Shown: piece after piece, positions 35,033 through 42,453 of the stretch
Layout of the letters: each line of letters begins with the position of its first letter
How positions within the stretch are numbered: position 1 is the stretch's first letter
Source of the DNA: Candidatus Hermodarchaeota archaeon
GTDB lineage: Archaea > Asgardarchaeota > Hermodarchaeia > Hermodarchaeales > Hermodarchaeaceae
DNA length: 58,482 bases
NCBI GenBank assembly: GCA_016840065.1
Contig: JAEOTB010000018.1
Coordinates: 1-58,482 of the forward strand
Direction of reading: 5' to 3'
The notes under the pieces: model-generated
Seen by the model: only the letters and a program-made list of their open reading frames with translations
Told to the model about the DNA's origin: nothing
Database searches by the model: none
Program-made: the position numbers and the translations under genes

Positions 35033-35226
35033 AATTGACAAAGTGAAACGTTTAAGGAAAAAAGCTTTCTTTCTGACGAAAGCTATTCAACTAATACTTA
35101 TTATTAACCTCCATAATCGAAATAAATCGCCTGTTAGCAGTTTCTAGACGAAAATAGGGCTAAACTGATTGATAAATTGCTTTTTAAGCTATATCACGGC
35201 GTTAAACGCATGAAATCTAATCCTCA

Positions 35227-35233
35227 TATAAAG
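35227..35233 (+). promoter_or_regulatory. TATA box of the leader and small gene cluster
   Basis: TATAAAG; transcription would start near 35255 and run through the tiny ORF and hairpin into the gene at 35477. Confidence 0.4.
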
Positions 35234-35361
35234 TAGTTTGTATCAAGTAATTGTGAGGATTGCTTTCCTTAAGAAAGAGGGAAGGAGACCATATTCTCTT
35301 CAATGGAGGGGGAGGCCCATTTGATTCCCAAATAATTAACGGATGATGTGAGGTGAAAAAA

Positions 35362-35403
35362 GTGAATCCACCACCATTAGATCCCAAGCCAGACCCGTGG
35401 TAA
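35362..35403 (+). CDS. Tiny proline-rich ORF, candidate leader peptide
   Basis: GTG start at 35362, 13 codons, product MNPPPLDPKPDPW. It is preceded by a strong GAGGTGA ribosome-binding site and followed after 9 bp by a hairpin. Five or six prolines in 13 residues, in stretches such as PPP, could slow ribosomes. It may be a leader peptide, a signal peptide-like molecule or chance; only the strong site and position argue for translation. Confidence 0.35.
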   Translation: MNPPPLDPKPDPW

Positions 35404-35412
35404 GCTACCACT

Positions 35413-35429
35413 CCCAAGCTTTGCTTGGG
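35413..35429 (+). terminator. Hairpin CCCAAGC-TTT-GCTTGGG
   Basis: A perfect 7-bp stem with a 3-nt loop, followed by CAAAAAGAC. It lies between the tiny ORF and the gene at 35477. It may act as an attenuator rather than a full terminator, since genes follow on the same strand. Confidence 0.4.
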
Positions 35430-35476
35430 CAAAAAGACAATCTAGCCTGAATGAAGATCATTTAGAGGTGATAACA

Positions 35477-35719
35477 ATGGTTGAGACACGGTTGAAAGCG
35501 TTTCATAGAGACGCGCGTATAAATGACGCAACTTTGATTGTGTTTGATGTAACAGCTCAAACAGCTGATGAAAGTCTACGGGAGTTAGGAGCAATCAGTA
35601 CGTTACTTATGGACATTGTTCAGGAGGTTTGCGGTTTCACTGGCCCTATCTCTGTTGAAAAACATGTCAATGGTGTACGTATCAGCGTGACAGTAGAGAA
35701 GTCAGAAGATTCCACCTGA
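35477..35719 (+). CDS. Small uncharacterised protein, 80 residues
   Basis: ATG 35477 follows GAGGTG. The chain begins MVETRLKAFHRDARINDATLIVFDVTAQTADE in overlapping short blocks and continues as a helix and two strands (PISVEKHVNGVRISVTVE). It looks like a small globular alpha/beta domain. Family not recognised. It heads a cluster with a helical protein and a CheY-like receiver, so a signalling role is possible. Confidence 0.6.
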   Translation: MVETRLKAFHRDARINDATLIVFDVTAQTADESLRELGAISTLLMDIVQEVCGFTGPISVEKHVNGVRISVTVEKSEDST

Positions 35720-35742
35720 ATGCCTTAAAGGATGTGAATAGT

Positions 35743-36102
35743 GTGGCATCTCGTAGAGGAAGTTCCTTGAATCAAGAAGAAGCAAGTGAAACCTCTGATT
35801 TATTGCAGCTTGCATTAGATTTTCTAGAGGGTCGACAAGTGCATTCTTTGGTTCAGCGATTGGGGGAAGTTGCTCTCAAAGATTTGTTTCGGCTCCTTGA
35901 GCGTTTAACATCCTTGGTTAAACGTAATGAACTCCGTCGCGTTCGAGAACTTCTCGTGGAATTAACAATCGTACGAGAAAACACATTACTTCAAGATAGG
36001 TCTGAATATGAAGCGGAGCTTATCAAGACAATCAAGCAATCGGGTAGACTCGGTGAATTCGTAGGCTTAATTCTTACAGGCTCCCAAAAGCTGGATGTAT
36101 AA
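35743..36102 (+). CDS. Uncharacterised helical protein
   Basis: About 119 residues, probably all helical, with leucine/charged heptad-like stretches (LQLALDFLEGRQVHSLVQRL, LKDLFRLLERLTSLVKRNEL). I prefer the GTG at 35743, about 11 bp after AAAGG; a GTG at 35734 is too close to that site. No family recognised. It lies between the small alpha/beta protein and the CheY-like receiver, which suggests a shared signalling function. Confidence 0.6.
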   Translation: MASRRGSSLNQEEASETSDLLQLALDFLEGRQVHSLVQRLGEVALKDLFRLLERLTSLVKRNELRRVRELLVELTIVRENTLLQDRSEYEAELIKTIKQSGRLGEFVGLILTGSQKLDV

Positions 36103-36156
36103 TCACACGAGTAGTTCTAGCATCAAGATTTCCTAAAATCTTCGGGAGGGTAATCG

Positions 36157-36525
36157 ATGGTTTCAGTGTTCATAGTTGATGACGAGGAGCTCGTACACCA
36201 AATTTACAAGGCTATCCTTGCACTAGCTGGGCATAGAGTTATTGGAGTTGCCTATAACGGGTTTGAAGCCATTGAGAAACTCAAACAGCTAAAACCACCA
36301 CCGCACATCGTCATTATGGACCATAGGATGCCGCAAATGGATGGGATCTCGGCTACTTCAGAGCTCAAAAGGGTCCTCCCTTTCTGTAAAATTCTCTTTA
36401 TTAGTGCTGACTGTAAAATGAGAACAAGTGAAGCTGGAGCTGACTTATTCTTAACTAAACCTGTGAGTCTAGAAGGGCTGCTTGATGCTGTTCACCAACT
36501 AGCTAGGGGACTAGAGTGTGCGTAA
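36157..36525 (+). CDS. CheY-like stand-alone response regulator, second copy
   Basis: A 122-residue receiver with FIVDDEELVHQIYKA, the phosphoacceptor Asp in IVIMDHRMPQMDGISAT, ISAD and the Lys of FLTKPVSLEGL. It is clearly paralogous to 10181..10546. The ATG follows GGGAGGG. There is no output domain; it probably acts through protein contact with a partner. Confidence 0.88.
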   Translation: MVSVFIVDDEELVHQIYKAILALAGHRVIGVAYNGFEAIEKLKQLKPPPHIVIMDHRMPQMDGISATSELKRVLPFCKILFISADCKMRTSEAGADLFLTKPVSLEGLLDAVHQLARGLECA

Positions 36526-36540
36526 GCCTCACGAAGCACG

Positions 36541-37146
36541 TCACTTCAAAGCATTGAGGAACGCTTTGATCTCTTCCCCTTCACGTATCGGGATGATTTC
36601 TTGGACTCCAGCCCGTTCAGAATCGTATTTCTGTGCAATGATGAAGCCGGTCTCTTTTTCCTCACTGGTCGAGCCCTTTCCCTGCCAGATATATATCTTG
36701 TTGAATGTATCGAGCAAGTAGACATCATCTGAAGTAAGTGAGGAGCGAGAACGTTTCACTTCATAGAAAAGACTAACATCTCCTTCGATATGAACTCGGA
36801 AAAGTTTGTAGTCCCGCTTCTTTAGCGCAACGCGCCTCAATATTCCTTCTGTATCTTGAGCTGTGACTTCTATACTCCCACCAAAGAGAGCGAGAAATTC
36901 TTTCGGCTCTTCTCCCTGATCTAAGGTAATAAGACGTGTGTGACCCCTCCGTGTCCGATCACCCATCACAGAAGTTATCGCCCCTACAAATTTCTCGTCC
37001 GGTGATGCTGACTTGCCGCACCAGAGATAAATGATGGAACCTGCATCTACTAAATAGACATCGCCCTCGGCAAAATCTTCGATGAGTTCTTCTGGCACTT
37101 TGTGTATTTGGCCCTTTGAAACATGATACTTCGTGAATTTGGTCAT
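36541..37146 (-). CDS. Two-domain gelsolin-like protein
   Basis: A 201-residue protein with two gelsolin repeats. Repeat 1 (about 25-90) has GDVYLVDAGSIIYLWCGKSA and EKFVGA; repeat 2 (about 138-200) has DDVYLLDTFNKIYIWQGKGS and EEKETG. The D-x-Y-h-h-D and hhWxGxxSxxxEK patterns are those of gelsolin/villin domains, which bind actin and calcium. Two-domain gelsolins of Asgard archaea are known to act on actin in vitro. ATG 37146 is chosen because the TATA box at 37181-37190 would start transcription near 37158, downstream of the alternative TTG at 37161. No actin gene is in the window. Confidence 0.88.
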   Translation of the reverse strand: MTKFTKYHVSKGQIHKVPEELIEDFAEGDVYLVDAGSIIYLWCGKSASPDEKFVGAITSVMGDRTRRGHTRLITLDQGEEPKEFLALFGGSIEVTAQDTEGILRRVALKKRDYKLFRVHIEGDVSLFYEVKRSRSSLTSDDVYLLDTFNKIYIWQGKGSTSEEKETGFIIAQKYDSERAGVQEIIPIREGEEIKAFLNALK

Positions 37147-37180
37147 TGTTGTCACGTCCAAGCTTCTTGCTATCGAGAAG

Positions 37181-37190
37181 TTTTTATATT
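37181..37190 (-). promoter_or_regulatory. TATA box of the gelsolin-like gene
   Basis: The minus strand reads AATATAAAAA, a strong archaeal TATA box about 40 bp before ATG 37146. This leaves a leader of only about 12 nucleotides. Confidence 0.5.
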
Positions 37191-37240
37191 CTTCTGATTG
37201 TGCCGCTTAACTCGTCAGACTATTAAGACATAAGCGTTGA

Positions 37241-38041
37241 TTGCCGAAGGATTTGGTTATATTGTTGCAAGCTAACTCCTCTCCAGCCTCTTTCTCAGTG
37301 ATTCCTCTCATAGGTTTGGGTTTTATCAAAGAGGGTGATAATGTTGGTGCATTGATTTGTGCAGCTTGTCGAAAGAATGAGTTTCCCTTGGTAGAAGGTG
37401 ATATTCTGGTGATTGCACAGACTATTGTGTCTAGGGCTGAGGGTGCTATTGTAGATTTAGCTTCAGTTAGACCCTCTCGCCGGGCTAAGAGGCTTGCATC
37501 AAAACTACGTAAACGTCCCGAACTTGTGGAGGTCATACTCCAAGCATCAAAGCGAGTTGTTCGGGCTGAGCAGGGTCACTTGATTGTGGAAACCCCTCAT
37601 GGATTCGTCTGTGCAAACGCCGGTGTTGACTCTTCCAATGTGCATCGCCGAAACCACGTAACACTACTACCTGAAGATCCTGACAGCTCAGCTAGACAGA
37701 TACGAAAAACAGTGAAGGAGGATTTCGGTGTTGATGTTGCAATAATAATTTCAGATACTCACGGTCGCCCTTTCCGGAAAGGCGCAATTAACGTGGCAAT
37801 TGGTACATCAGGAATTGCACCACTGAAGCTTTTCGTTGGTCAACCAGACCTCTTTGGCTATACCCTTCGCTCAACATCGGTGGCTATAGCAGACGAGTTG
37901 GCTTCAGCAGCAGAATTAGTGATGGGAGAAGCGGATGAAGGAATCCCGGTTGTTATCATCCGAGGCTACCAATATGAAAGAGCAGAAAGATCAGCGCAGG
38001 ACTTGGTTCGTGATGCTGATAAAGACATCTTCCGTCGGTGA
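37241..38041 (+). CDS. cofE: Coenzyme F420-0:L-glutamate ligase
   Basis: CofE adds glutamate residues to F420-0 using GTP. The chain (up to 266 residues) has GDILVIAQTIVSRAEG, CANAGVDSSNV, ISDTHGRPFRKGAINVAIG and ELASAAELVMGEADEGIPVV, all family blocks. The N-terminus is uncertain: TTG 37241 gives a leading hydrophobic stretch, while later TTGs at 37253 or 37262 would bring the start closer to the conserved IPLIGLGFIKEGD. F420 serves the H4MPT redox steps, consistent with the other C1 genes. The next gene overlaps it by 4 bp. Confidence 0.92.
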   Translation: MPKDLVILLQANSSPASFSVIPLIGLGFIKEGDNVGALICAACRKNEFPLVEGDILVIAQTIVSRAEGAIVDLASVRPSRRAKRLASKLRKRPELVEVILQASKRVVRAEQGHLIVETPHGFVCANAGVDSSNVHRRNHVTLLPEDPDSSARQIRKTVKEDFGVDVAIIISDTHGRPFRKGAINVAIGTSGIAPLKLFVGQPDLFGYTLRSTSVAIADELASAAELVMGEADEGIPVVIIRGYQYERAERSAQDLVRDADKDIFRR

Positions 38042-38958
38042 CAGACATGCCAACCACAGATACTAAACAAATCCGCAAAGTGGGAGTTGCCTCAGCAGAA
38101 CCTGAAGGATGGGAAACTAGCCGGTTGGTTTCTGATATCCGAGGTAGAGGAGTGGAATGTATTGTTTTCAATGTCTCTGAGAGTGTTGTCCGTGTTGGCG
38201 ATGCCAAACCTTCTGCTCAGTATAAGAAACACGACCTTACTACGCTAGATGGGATCCTTACACGCGCGGTCCCAGGAGGCTCTCTAGAGCAGGTCATTCT
38301 TCGAATGGATCTACTCCATTGTTTAGAGCGCCTGGGAATTCCCTTCATGAACCGACCAAGCGCTATAGAGAAGGCCGTGGACAAGTACTATACTCTAAGG
38401 CTGCTGGACATGGCTGGAATCCCAGTCCCTCGTACTGTTGTAACACAATATGCAAGAGACGCGCTTCGCGCCTTCCGCCGGTTCAAGGATGTGGTCGTAA
38501 AGCCCCTCTTTGGTTCAGGTGGAGTAGGTATGACCCGTTTGGATGACCACGAAATTGCCCGCCGTGTATTCCGTGCATTAGAAGCAAGTAATTATGTGAT
38601 GTATGTCCAAGAATACTTAGAACATGGGCATCGGGATATCCGAGTATTTGTTGTTGGCGGTGAGGCTATAGCCGCAATGTATAGGGTTGGCTCAGACTGG
38701 AAAACTACAATCAGACATGGGGCTCAACCTGAACCTTGTCGCCTTACCTCCGAGCTTGAGAACCTCGCAATTCGGTGTGCGGATGTCATTGGTCTCGAGT
38801 ACACTGGTGTCGACATCCTCCAGACGCGGCGTGGGCTCGTTGTTACTGAGGTAAATAGTAGTAGTGGGTGGCAAGGACTTCAACAGGTTACAGATTTTAA
38901 TATCGCCTCCCGCATCGTTGATAGGTTTTTCCAGGTAATACATGAGTCTCAACGATAG
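38038..38958 (+). CDS. RimK-type ATP-grasp glutamate ligase (CofF or MptN type)
   Basis: A 306-residue ATP-grasp enzyme with KAVDKYYTLRLLDMAGIPVP, the glycine-rich VVKPLFGSGGVGMTRL, VQEYLEHGHRDIRVFVVGG and the metal-binding EVNSSSGWQGL. This class attaches a terminal alpha-glutamate to F420 (CofF) or to tetrahydromethanopterin (MptN). The GTG start overlaps the cofE stop (GTGA), so both are made together. The context fits either cofactor, and I do not choose between the two names. Confidence 0.88.
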   Translation: MTDMPTTDTKQIRKVGVASAEPEGWETSRLVSDIRGRGVECIVFNVSESVVRVGDAKPSAQYKKHDLTTLDGILTRAVPGGSLEQVILRMDLLHCLERLGIPFMNRPSAIEKAVDKYYTLRLLDMAGIPVPRTVVTQYARDALRAFRRFKDVVVKPLFGSGGVGMTRLDDHEIARRVFRALEASNYVMYVQEYLEHGHRDIRVFVVGGEAIAAMYRVGSDWKTTIRHGAQPEPCRLTSELENLAIRCADVIGLEYTGVDILQTRRGLVVTEVNSSSGWQGLQQVTDFNIASRIVDRFFQVIHESQR

Positions 38959-39015
38959 AGAACATAGATTTACAATTTCCTGAAAGACCTGAGAGAAAAA
39001 ACTCGGTTCTGAGAA

Positions 39016-40419
39016 TTAAGAATTAAAGTCGTTTTCTTGAAGCATCCAGCGTTGACGGCTGGCATCCCATCGCTCAGCCGCATGGGGCATCATAGTAGTA
39101 CCTCGGGTTAATGTTAGTCGAAGAATATTAACTTCTGCTTCTAACTCACTACTAATTGCGCGAATCAACTGTCGGAGGAGTGCAGCACTGCGTGCAGGCA
39201 TTTGCAGGCCAAGGCTTGCTCCGTATTCTGATGGACTGATAAGAGTATTTGGAAGCATGGCTGGTAGTCGTCTAACAATATCTCGAACTTCTGGTGGGCA
39301 TTTAACATCCAATAACACGTTTTCTTGGAAATCTGGTATTCGATAGTAGGGCGTAGAAAAAAACACACCCTCCTTTCTGAGTCGCCTTTCGCGTGCCCAA
39401 ACGGTCTTTTTCGCCAGCGAAACACCAAACTGATTCAGCAGCTTGTGCCTGAGGTCCGCATCTCGGGGATATGGCAAGGAGAAAGCTGTTTGTGCAATAA
39501 TAAAATCTGCCCTGTCAAACCGAATAGCATTCCCATATTCAATACCTCGTGGTGAGGGTATTGCTCTGATGTTTTCCCTTGTGAAGCGAAGCAATGCTTC
39601 TGCAAGGATTTCTGTCTCAAACATCCACCGCCTTGTGGAAAAGTCGTATCCTTCAAATGAAATCGCTTGAAATATCCCATTCCGCTGAATGACAAAACAC
39701 TCCTCAAAGAACTCATCCTTAAGCGCCTTTATGTGCTGATCGAACATTCGGCGTCCTTTAGGTTGGTCTGGGACAAGATAGGACATGATTCCCCTTTTAT
39801 AATCTGAATCAAAGTTAATCAGGCGAAGAAACAAAGGCCTTTTCTGGAGAATCTCTTCATCAAAACGCTTCGAATCACCAATTGATTTAGTGCGAAACAA
39901 AACTGCCTGCTGGACGAGTTTGAATTTCTGGGGATCACTATGATTAACAATAGTGAAAGAGCAGTTGTTTCTGAGGTCGTGAATCGCATTTCTGATATGC
40001 CATATTGTTGTTGACAACCGATTTGCCAGTTGGTACAATCGTTGTTGAGGATTTCTATACAATTCCATCAATATTCGCATATGCAGAGGCTTCAGAATTA
40101 GTGTCGTACTAACCAAGGGTGTAGACACTATTGTGTCAATAATTTCTCGAGCATCACCCAATCTGTAACGGTCAATCATTAGAAGAGTTGTGTGCAAGAT
40201 ATTTGCAGCTTCTTCTCCTTCTCGTCGATGATAGTGGGCAAAATCTGGGTGTGCTGGGTACACTTGCTCATGCTCAGTTATTTCCATCCCTCTTGCCCTT
40301 TTAATAAAAAGCACCACATTCGTGAGGAATTGTTCCAAATTCTTTGTGTCTTCAGGGATTACTCTTGAGACTATCCTCTGAAGCAGCTGAGCGAGTGGTA
40401 TTTCTGCTTGAACCCCCAT
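39016..40419 (-). CDS. Winged-helix regulator, paralog B (divergent to mobA)
   Basis: A 467-residue paralog of 33602..35032 with the same layout: helical N-terminus, winged helix around 165-225 (MRILMELYRNPQQRLYQLAN, then STTIWHIRNAIHDLR), then a long C-terminal region with SFEGYDFSTRRWMFE and ARERRLRKEGVFF. The identity is low but runs the whole length. The ATG at 40419 has no ribosome-binding site, and a TTAAATT element about 29 bp upstream suggests a leaderless transcript. It faces the mobA leader across 410 bp. Both paralogs border Mo/W-enzyme genes, suggesting a related effector. Confidence 0.72.
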   Translation of the reverse strand: MGVQAEIPLAQLLQRIVSRVIPEDTKNLEQFLTNVVLFIKRARGMEITEHEQVYPAHPDFAHYHRREGEEAANILHTTLLMIDRYRLGDAREIIDTIVSTPLVSTTLILKPLHMRILMELYRNPQQRLYQLANRLSTTIWHIRNAIHDLRNNCSFTIVNHSDPQKFKLVQQAVLFRTKSIGDSKRFDEEILQKRPLFLRLINFDSDYKRGIMSYLVPDQPKGRRMFDQHIKALKDEFFEECFVIQRNGIFQAISFEGYDFSTRRWMFETEILAEALLRFTRENIRAIPSPRGIEYGNAIRFDRADFIIAQTAFSLPYPRDADLRHKLLNQFGVSLAKKTVWARERRLRKEGVFFSTPYYRIPDFQENVLLDVKCPPEVRDIVRRLPAMLPNTLISPSEYGASLGLQMPARSAALLRQLIRAISSELEAEVNILRLTLTRGTTMMPHAAERWDASRQRWMLQENDFNS

Positions 40420-40651
40420 GGCTAATACAACTGTATTTCACAATTTAAGGGTGCGGCTAAGTCGAGAATTTCATTGGAAAATGAAGGATTTCAGTAACCA
40501 AGTTCGATTACTTCCTAACTAAAACGGTTTTTATGTCAATAAGAAGTTAATAAACAGTGTATACGCCTCTATTTAACGTATTAACCTCAGAAAAGTGCTT
40601 TTAATGACTCTGTTTTCATTTTTAAGTTCTCATAACCTTCTATTATATCTC

Positions 40652-40658
40652 TTATAAG
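40652..40658 (+). promoter_or_regulatory. TATA box of the mobA leader
   Basis: TTATAAG within CTCTTATAAGCAG. It predicts a transcript starting near 40680, just before the hairpins, with about 150 nucleotides of leader before mobA. Confidence 0.45.
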
Positions 40659-40687
40659 CAGAAGGGAGCCAAGTAGTATTAAGGAAG

Positions 40688-40716
40688 GAGGGGAGTCCCC
40701 CTCGAAAAAAGAGGGG
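40688..40716 (+). promoter_or_regulatory. Two mutually exclusive hairpins in the mobA leader
   Basis: GAGGGG (40688-40693), CCCCTC (40698-40703) and a second GAGGGG (40711-40716) follow one another. The middle arm can pair perfectly with either flank (loops of 4 and 7 nt). The second GAGGGG is also a ribosome-binding site 7 bp before ATG CGG AAA TCT GAC TAA (40724-40741). Pairing with it would hide the site; pairing with the first arm would free it. This is the form of an attenuator or riboswitch, though the ligand and the effect on mobA are unknown. Confidence 0.5.
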
Positions 40717-40829
40717 ATGTGCTATGCGGAAATCTGACTAAACCCTACTGATTACAGCATTATCTTTAAGACCACTTAGGTTTTCAGACGCTATTCGCTG
40801 ATTACTGGAAGTATCATGAGGTATCAGTT

Positions 40830-41468
40830 GTGATTAAAGCGAGTATCGCAATTCTTGCAGGCGGGCAGAGTAACCGGTTCCAGAGACCCAAGGCATTCGC
40901 TGAAGTGGCGGGCAAACCTCTGATACTCCATACCTTTGAAGCCTGCAAAGCTCATACTGACGATGTTATCATAGTTGTCCACACCGAAGAAGATCGCGCA
41001 CAATTCGAAGAGTTCTTTGAAAAGGATCAGGTTGTTGTCGATGTCGTACAAGAACCGATATGCCCCCTTGTTGGTGCGCTCACAGCCTTCAAGCACGCTA
41101 GCAATCCCTATACTCAGCTACTCCCCTGCGACTCACCTCTCATCCATCCAATCTTCTTCGAAATCCTATGGGGCATGGTTGAGAGCTACCAAGCTGCTGT
41201 TCCCCGATGGCCAAACGGGTGGATTGAACCCCTCCACTCAGTTTATCACACAGAGACTGCAACACAAATCGCAGAACAATGCTTGTCAAAGAATGAAATC
41301 CGTATGCGCTTACTTATTGCCGCTCTTAACCGGGTCATCTACCTCTCAACCAACGCACTACAACGCTTCGACCCAAAACTCCGAACATTCCTAAATGTCA
41401 ACACACCAGCGGACCTACAAAAACTCCAAAAAATACTAGATCGAAAAAGGCGTACCGATTCCATGTAA
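40830..41468 (+). CDS. mobA: Molybdenum cofactor guanylyltransferase
   Basis: MobA joins GMP to molybdopterin, making the MGD form used by Fwd. The 212-residue protein has the nucleotide-binding IAILAGGQSNRFQRPKAFAE, PLVGALTAFKHA and LLPCDSPLIHP with its catalytic Asp, and a C-terminal FLNVNTPADLQKLQ typical of the family. The GTG start follows GAGGT. It is the first gene after a structured leader and faces winged-helix regulator B. Confidence 0.88.
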   Translation: MIKASIAILAGGQSNRFQRPKAFAEVAGKPLILHTFEACKAHTDDVIIVVHTEEDRAQFEEFFEKDQVVVDVVQEPICPLVGALTAFKHASNPYTQLLPCDSPLIHPIFFEILWGMVESYQAAVPRWPNGWIEPLHSVYHTETATQIAEQCLSKNEIRMRLLIAALNRVIYLSTNALQRFDPKLRTFLNVNTPADLQKLQKILDRKRRTDSM

Positions 41469-41541
41469 GGGAATCTCTAGTTTTTGAAGGCATTCTAACC
41501 TGCGCAAAGCTCAAAAGCGTAAACATAACAAGCTATCTATA

Positions 41542-42453
41542 ATGTTCTCGCCACGAACCAAAGTCCTCCTATTTACATCGATGACTTTTCTAGTTCTTCT
41601 AGGGCTAGCGTTTCCGGTCCGTGCCGTACCGATGCACCCTGGCTACATGTGCGCTGATTTCGGTCACGCGCTGTGGGGCTATGAAGAAGAATATCTAGAA
41701 GAATACTGCCGAAACATCGACATAGAAACCACTGTGGAACTCTATATCGTAACTACCAATGACCTAGAAGGGCTCGATCTCGAACGCTACGCATACGAAC
41801 TCTTCAATGCATGGGGAATCGGCAAAGCTGATGTTAACAATGGCCTCCTAATGCTACTGTATATCACTTGGTACAACGAAATCGACTTTGATTACGAGTT
41901 CAGAATCGAAGTAGGCCAAGGAATGGAAGGAGCCATCACTGACTCCGAAGCGGGAGACATAACAAACATAACAGTGACCCACTTCAATATGGGGGAATCC
42001 CATATCTATGATGGATTCGAAGCTGGTCTCATTGCCCTCTATGACCAATTCAAGGATGATCCAACTGTCCGCTCACAGCTTCCCCCACCACATCCTTTCA
42101 CTCTCTGGGTTCTCAATAACGGACAGCTCCTCGGGTTCATTCTAGGCATAATTCTTGCAATTGATTTCCGAATGATGTTCTATATGCTCTTCAGCAAAAA
42201 CCCTGGAACTTTCTGCATACCCCTATTCATCGCTATCGGTGTTCTGGCACTTGCATGGTTCATAGACCCTACTCTGACAGTCTTCTTTACGACACTTCTC
42301 GTTGGCTTTGGAGGAACAGCCGCGTTCAGCGGCGCTACAAGGGTAATCGGTGGCGGGGGCGGAACAGCTGGCGGCGGCTTCAGCTACAGACTAAGCCGAC
42401 CAAATAAAGGTGAAATAAAATGGGCAGCACAAGTACTGCGATTATCTGCGTAG
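41542..42453 (+). CDS. TPM-domain membrane protein (YgcG-like)
   Basis: A 303-residue protein with an N-terminal signal peptide, an extracytoplasmic TPM domain (about 55-165: TTVELYIVTTNDLEGLDLE, GKADVNNGLLMLLYI, RIEVGQGMEGAITD), then three hydrophobic segments and a glycine-rich GGGGGTAGGGFSYR tail. These features match the YgcG/TPM family, often found beside LemA, as here. The role is unclear; phosphatase activity was reported for a plant member. It overlaps the LemA gene by 34 bp. Confidence 0.82.
   Translation: MFSPRTKVLLFTSMTFLVLLGLAFPVRAVPMHPGYMCADFGHALWGYEEEYLEEYCRNIDIETTVELYIVTTNDLEGLDLERYAYELFNAWGIGKADVNNGLLMLLYITWYNEIDFDYEFRIEVGQGMEGAITDSEAGDITNITVTHFNMGESHIYDGFEAGLIALYDQFKDDPTVRSQLPPPHPFTLWVLNNGQLLGFILGIILAIDFRMMFYMLFSKNPGTFCIPLFIAIGVLALAWFIDPTLTVFFTTLLVGFGGTAAFSGATRVIGGGGGTAGGGFSYRLSRPNKGEIKWAAQVLRLSA

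Larger units (their letters stand above)
35042..35476. other. Intergenic leader region between paralog A and a small gene cluster
   Basis: This 435-bp stretch holds no long gene. It contains a plus-strand TATA box at 35227-35233 (TATAAAG), an imperfect stem around CTTTCCTTAAGAAAG, several G-rich ribosome-binding-like stretches, a 13-codon ORF at 35362-35403 and a hairpin at 35413-35429. The arrangement resembles the leader facing paralog B at 40.6 kb. Confidence 0.45.
40420..40829. other. Intergenic region between regulator B and mobA
   Basis: No long gene. It contains the minus-strand promoter of regulator B, a TAAAACGGTTTT element at 40520-40531, a plus-strand TATA box at 40652-40658 and the mobA leader with alternative hairpins (40688-40716) and a five-codon ORF at 40724-40741. 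Confidence 0.5.

Noticed and set aside
40724..40741. The five-codon ORF (MRKSD) as a gene in its own right
   Set aside because: Too short to support alone; reported only as part of the mobA leader.
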